NCBI GenBank assembly: GCA_021234155.1
Contig: JAJEKV010000006.1
Coordinates: 11,873,318 to 11,937,317, forward strand
Length of the DNA stretch: 64,000 nucleotides
Origin: Isoetes taiwanensis
Lineage: Eukaryota; Streptophyta; Lycopodiopsida; Isoetales; Isoetaceae
Direction of reading: 5' to 3'
In this document: positions 59,310 to 64,000 of the stretch, piece after piece
Position numbering within the stretch: position 1 is the first letter of the stretch
Layout: each line of letters begins with the position of its first letter
Notes under the pieces: generated by a model
What the model saw: only the letters and a program-made list of their open reading frames with translations
Databases searched by the model: none
What the model was told of the DNA's origin: nothing
Program-made: the position numbers and the translations under genes

Positions 59310-59741
59310 TCTCCTTGTTGTCACCATAAAGACTTTCAAAATAACTGGCCCCCCTGACCTACGGTAGGAGGCAGGGTTTTTTATTATAAGTATAATCACA
59401 TTGTGAAGTACAAATACTAATGTGTAGATTTGAAAGATACAGGAAGCAGGGAAACATCTGCTTGAGAAATGATGCATTGGGAATAGAAGTTTGGCAAAAG
59501 AATTTCTCCCACCATGGGGGTACCCTGGGAAATGAATAAAACAAATACAGAGTTACTACATGACATGTATGGCAGAATAATGAACCTTTGCTTTGTCTTT
59601 TGGACATAGACAATAGACAAAAATATTGGCTTATGGACTTAACATCTTGAAAGTTTTTTTAGGGCAAGAGATATCGATAGCATTGCTTGGCTGCCTGGAG
59701 ATAAACGGATGGAAAAGGGCATCACGAATACCTACATCTTG

Positions 59742-61212
59742 ATGAAAAAAGAAAAAGGTAAGGTGACAGTTAGGAAGAACACACGGTACTAAGGACACGT
59801 CTTGGGCTTGACGGATTATAAATAACAGGAATGGCTTATGCTGGAAATAGAAGAATTCTTAAGAGCAAGGGCCGAAACCCTGCTCTAAAAATGGTAAGGA
59901 AGAAGGGAGATCTAAATCTTGCTACACGCAAGAGATTGGCGGAAGAAAAGAGTAAGGAAGGTGGTAATGTTAAGAAGATTTTTCAGTTTCGTACCTCTGT
60001 TATTAGTAAGGGAATCAAGGCTTGCAATACAGAGATCAATCTTGATGATGGTCCCAGTAATGAAAAGGAGATTGCAGGTTTGAGTAAAAAACTCGCAAGG
60101 CAGAAGTGATCCGGGAGGGTAGTAGTAGATTGTTCCACCTATGAATACAAATAAGGAAATATGAGAATCATGAGCAAATTAAGATCACATATGCCGACAA
60201 ACAAGGAGAAACAGGAAATAGGATGGCGACTACTAAGGTTTGATGATACAAATTTATTAGATCTATACATATGGAAAATTGTACAGTCATTGTCAATATT
60301 TGGCTAGAATTTGGTCATAAATTATGTGGCCTCGGCTTTTGTGGATCTTTCCTCGACCTTCTACTGCGGATATTATGGAAATAGTGTGATGTAAAGCATA
60401 TAATCATAGAACGACCTGGATCTTAAATGACTCTATGTGATTGTCATTATGGAATTAGTGATTTAAGCTTTGGCGTATATTTTGATAGAATAAAATATGC
60501 AAGCATCGATTATGAGATCTTATCTTATGTCACGGTTTGCTATAAAATAAGATTCCCAGATTGTCATATGAAGATGTAGCTTTGTAGTTCTGCCATAGTG
60601 CTGTATATGATCTTAGGATCTTTGTATTATTGCTATGCTTTTTCTTAATTGAATGCTAGCAAGGTGAGAAGACCTTAAGAAAGCCCATGACGCCTCGCCA
60701 TCCCATTCTTGTTCAACCATTCTAATGCTTGTTCTGGTTTGTGGGTGCAGGTAAGAGGCTTTCTTACTCTTTGTTAGTGTATTCTACAACAAAGTATGTA
60801 AACAACAAGCTGGGAGCAAATTTGACCCAGATCTGAAGCTTTATCAGATATTGTGTTAAAATTATACATGTACTTTATTCTATCAGTTCAAAATGGTAAG
60901 GATCTTTTGTTAAATCTTTAAATTTCATTTGGAAAGTTAAAGGTACAGTAAGGGCAAATGATTTTACATTGCCTAAGTATATCAATACATGTGTTACTCT
61001 TAAAGAATTAATGAAAGGAGTTTCTGGCAGTAAGTTTATGGCATTACTTTTGGTCATTAATTTTTGTTGGGTAGTTGGCTATCTATCTCGTCATGGCCTA
61101 GTTGTAGCTAAAATCTTTATTGGCGATTAGGGCTGCCAATTGGTCTTAGTATTTACCTTCCAAATGTCTTTACTGGACAAAAGTCTGCAGAGGCGGATTT
61201 AAAGGTTTTTTT
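59742..61212 (+). repeat. 1.49-kb direct repeat, copy 2 (ends in LINE poly(T))
   Basis: Nearly identical to copy 1 over 59742-60095 and 60690-61066 but patchy and indel-rich between these. The copied first exon (from 59831) is broken after codon 85 (SKKLARQK). It merges at its right end into the poly(T) of LINE B. Confidence 0.95.
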
Positions 61213-61733
61213 TTTTTTTTTTTTTTGAGGGTAAGGTTATATGTATATATTAAATGTAGGAAAATTATGTACAATATGAGTAGAGAAGTAGTTATAGGAG
61301 TCACAACACATGTACTAAAGGGAGCATCTCCTCGTCTCTCCCTAATCGCTAAAATTTATAAGGGAAGTCACCCATTTCACCAAAAGGCGTGTACTATAGA
61401 GAGAAGCAAGCAACTCGCTCCAATCGCTGGATCCCTGCTACATGATATCCTTAGTTCAATATAGAGTACCGCTTGATCATTAGTAGCCCCTTCTGCCCAT
61501 ATTACTTGAAGACAACCTAATGATACTTTGAAGTAGGAGTAGACCGCAAGGTCCCTAGTCTATCAAGCTCTTTTGTTATAGTTTATACCATGCTCTCGTG
61601 ATGGGATAATGCCATGAGCGCAACTCTCCGAAAGGAAAGAGTTTCTTAACTTCATTATGGATGGTCCTCGACCACCCAAGGCCATACCACAATGGTGTTT
61701 TACATGACCCATGCTCCAGTTTACTAGAGGCCT

Positions 61734-62009
61734 CTATACATCACCCATCTCGTGACTGGGCACTCGCCAAACCAATTGGTGTACCATAAGCCCAATAATG
61801 GGACTGACCCATTGCCAACACTCTGTGATCATAGGGCAGAAGAAGAGGTGCCCAATAGATTCAGTGACATGACCGCCAAGTGGACACCTGTCGCCAACCA
61901 CAATACCTTTATTGAATAAGCTTTCCTTTGTACTTAGTCCCCCTTGCAGAGCTATCCACCTGAAGAGTTGTATCTTCCTATAGCACATAGACTTCCAGAA
62001 GTTAGCCAA
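61734..62009 (-). pseudogene. LINE reverse-transcriptase zinc-binding domain (zf-RVT)
   Basis: The minus strand reads W-K-S-M-x-x-R-K-I-Q-L-F-R-W, then L-S-T-K-E-S-L-F-N-K-G-I-V-V-G-D-R-C-P-L-C/G-G, then ESIGHLFFCP. This is the plant zf-RVT pattern (R-I-x-x-F-x-W-x ... L-x-x-R-x-x ... C-x-x-C ... E-x-x-x-H-L-F-x-x-C). The second Cys of the first pair is replaced by Gly. Remarkably intact for 90 codons. Confidence 0.93.
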
Positions 62010-62764
62010 AGCATTGTTGGCAACTGCATGCTCACCCCGAGCCTAGCCTTAGCTATCAAGAGAATAACCTTGCATAATGCACGATAAATCCTGGCCACAC
62101 TATATTCTGTATGTCCTTCAAATAGCCATTGATCACATGGACCCACAATACCGGCCCACAGGACATTCACTAGAACTCTTTAGTACTTTGGCGATCTCTC
62201 TTCACAGGGCCCTGATTTTACGCTTGAATGTGGTCCAACAAACCCATCTACCATTCACCCAAAGATGTTGCAAGGTTGTTATTCCACAATCCTTCGATTT
62301 GATGAAGATACGTGGATGAGAGAGTGCCAATGGGAGACTCTCTCTCCCCCATATCTTGGCATTCCGCACAGGGTCAATCCACCGCCTCCCCCGGCGATCT
62401 TGATAGGTGAACAGTGTTGCATATCTATCCAAGCTTGAGGATCTTTCTCATTACATGAATGCCCATGCCACCTTGAAGCTATAATACAAAAGCCCCACCA
62501 TATCCGAAGCACGGGTTTTCCATGAGCTTACTCTACCGCATTTTAACTTAGGCCTCGGCCGGGAGTCCTGAAGCTGAATAATAAGAGAGCTTTTGCATCC
62601 TAGTCCACCATCCCTTTTATCACGACAAAGCTCCCCCATTCCACTTTTACCATGCCCCCCAGATGAATTCTCTTATGATAACTTGCATTTGCTATATAGA
62701 TCCCTTTCGCAACCATGACTAATGAAGAGTAGATATGAGAGGCAACTAGCACCGCATTAAGCCA

Positions 62765-63133
62765 TCACACACGCCCGTGATAAGCCGTAGTTGCCTTAGA
62801 GACTACAGTCCTACTTTTCTTTTCTCGAAGTTTGTCTAGTATAGTAGCCCCGCAGGCCCTTGAGAATCGCCGAAAAGCACAAGGGGAAGACCAAGAAGCT
62901 TGATCATTCCTACCGCCACAATCAAAGCTCAAATTTATCTCGGGGCTTCCATAGAATCGCTGCGATTTATTTGCATTAAGGTTTACCCATATATGACCTC
63001 GCAAAGGATAAGGTGATCTCCGTAAATGAGTGAAACTGCTATCATCATATCTCGGCGAAACTTTAAAGGTATCATCAGCATATCGCATAATTGTTAGCTT
63101 TTTCGCATCTTCAAAGGAAAGTAAAACCTCCAA
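62765..63133 (-). pseudogene. LINE B reverse transcriptase (motif C onward)
   Basis: 122-codon frame with IMRYADDTFKV, the Y-A-D-D catalytic box of plant LINE RTs, then VNLNANKSQ (usual (I/V)-N-x-x-K-S), a FRRFSRACGATILDKLREK segment, and a stop. Everything before the box (motifs A and B) is missing from the window copy, so the insertion is 5'-truncated. Confidence 0.92.
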
Positions 63134-63184
63134 ATTTCCTTCCTTCCATATCTTTCAGCTAAATCATTCTTGTTAATATTAGCG

Positions 63185-64000
63185 GGATTTTTTGGAGTGG
63201 CTTTTGAAGAGGGCATGAGGGTTTTACAAGAATCTATTTAAATATTACCATGCAAGAGAATAAATTATTACAATTTACTTCATTATTTACTCAAGACACC
63301 TTAGTGACTAATAAAAACGCGATGATAAATACCATAAAACAAGTGGAAATATAGTTGTAAAACATGCTGAGGCCTCGAGTCACATCTATGCAAAGCTACT
63401 TCTATTTCTATACATTTTATAAAGCATTCCATGGAGTGGGAGGAGCCACTAGCAAGAGGATTTCTACAAATTTCAGGGCAATGAGTTGCTATGTGATTGA
63501 TCCTCCACTAAATAGTTCGGCTTCAAGTCCTTAGTCATATGGACCAATATGTTCAACTACCAATACAAATACATTGCACATTTTGAGAACAAAACTAAAA
63601 CTTATATGTGATCTTTCTCCCATTGGCTTTTTGTTGTCAAGTGAAACATAACGCACGGTGGACTTATTACTTAACTTAGTTAATCTCAAAGATTGCATCT
63701 TCCAAATCATTGACAATTTTCCTGGCACCACCTTGCTTCATGCCCCACATGGTTCGGCCAGAATACCAATCTCTTTGGAGGCACTTCATATTCCCTTTTT
63801 ACAACATAGGCAAGCAAAGATCACAAAGAGTATAATGTATTTTGTATCGATGTACCAAACCTAATCCCTGCCACGCCAGGAGAATCTCTTGTCTGGGACG
63901 TATGGTTGCATATATCCTTCCTAAAGATAGTGTCCGATGGCTTCTCTCATAACTCCATATGCATCACTAAATTCTAGTATGCAAAGTGTTAACTACAATG
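63185..64000 (-). repeat. Inverted repeat, right arm (continues past window end)
   Basis: Reverse-complement copy of 48709-49531. On the minus strand a 66-codon frame (63531-63731) begins MVPGKLSMIWKM and ends VEHIGPYD, matching the left arm. The match is still running at the last base of the window, so the true length is larger. Confidence 0.88.

Larger units (their letters stand above)
53811..59741 (+). mobile_element. Unusual reverse-transcriptase element, Penelope-like layout suspected
   Basis: The unit starts at the 1.49-kb direct repeat and runs to the next copy of that repeat. It codes for a basic N-terminal segment, a Cys-rich middle, a conserved GHIRTT...GLNHIP module and an RT with GIPMG and YIDDL boxes. 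These parts lie in one order on one strand but in several frames. The RT and the module before it resemble an RT lineage seen in animals and protists as long orphan ORFs, with a G-x-P-M-G-x-x-C-(A/S)-P box, a Y-x-D-D box and a Y-D-K-R box. No GIY-YIG, LINE endonuclease, integrase or RNase H motif was found. Family identity is inference from motifs. Confidence 0.75.
61213..63170 (-). mobile_element. LINE B, minus strand, degenerate
   Basis: A run of about 20 T at 61208-61227 marks the 3' end, so the element points left. On the minus strand come IMRYADDTFKV (about 63050-63085, RT motif C), then CALDKLREKK-like sequence, KRDGGLG (about 62605-62625), and finally the RT zinc-binding domain. The 5' end near 63170 abuts the right inverted-repeat arm. 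A target duplication was not found. It is a different family from the LINE at 50.56 kb because the 3' ends do not match. Confidence 0.88.

Noticed and set aside
59257-59450. Hammerhead ribozyme in the element 3' UTR
   Set aside because: The conserved core words are not present in the needed order around the hairpin.
53811-61212. The 1.49-kb direct repeats as ordinary LTRs
   Set aside because: They include coding exon sequence, lack TG/CA ends, primer site and polypurine tract, and the enclosed gene has no integrase or RNase H.

Overview
The window is nuclear DNA of a land plant and is almost entirely repetitive. The plant assignment rests on a kiwellin-type gene relic (about 10.99-11.40 kb), on plant-style Copia and Gypsy LTR retrotransposons that share a degenerate initiator-Met-tRNA primer site, and on plant LINEs with a C-terminal reverse-transcriptase zinc-binding region. 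No intact host gene, tRNA, rRNA or CRISPR array is visible. A seed-free vascular plant (fern-like) or another large-genome lineage would fit the element mix, but the exact clade cannot be read from the sequence.

Layout. 0.24-1.1 kb: diverged LTR-like sequence related to the Gypsy LTR further on. 3.9-7.1 kb: plus-strand LINE relic with three ~105-bp tandem repeats at its 5' side, endonuclease and RT remnants, and an ATTCT-type tail. 7.1-17 kb: mostly unassigned decayed sequence with short tandem repeats and the kiwellin relic. 17.19-34.60 kb: minus-strand Copia element with ~193-bp LTRs and a TCAAC target duplication, split inside its RT gene by a 12.65-kb minus-strand Gypsy element (18.25-30.90 kb) with ~1.6-kb LTRs. 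34.6-40.2 kb: non-coding sequence with a microsatellite, a near-perfect hairpin, and a dispersed cluster of AT-rich palindromic 14-15-mers. 40.9-42.2 kb: relic of a DUF7869-type mobile-element gene. 43.4-45.5 kb: LTR-retroelement piece with a primer-binding site. 45.5-50 kb: several tandem repeats and a repeated ~100-bp unit. 48.7-49.5 and 63.2-64.0 kb: two copies of one repeat in inverted orientation. 50.56-52.48 kb: 5'-truncated minus-strand LINE with a 14-bp target duplication. 61.21-63.17 kb: a second minus-strand LINE.

The most interesting feature is a plus-strand element at 53.8-59.7 kb. It encodes a basic N-terminal segment, a probable 1.1-kb intron, a Cys-rich module and an unusual reverse transcriptase (GIPMG, YIDDL and YDKR motifs) with no recognisable RNase H, integrase or endonuclease. 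Its first 1.49 kb recurs in direct orientation after the coding region, like the tandem or partial-tandem layout of Penelope-like elements rather than a normal LTR element. A perfect 11-bp hairpin lies 24 nt past the RT stop.

Two near-identical copies in the window differ in patches, and many differences sit at CTG/CAG sites as small insertions or deletions. Much of the frame breakage may therefore be consensus error in methylated repeats, so disrupted should not automatically be read as dead.
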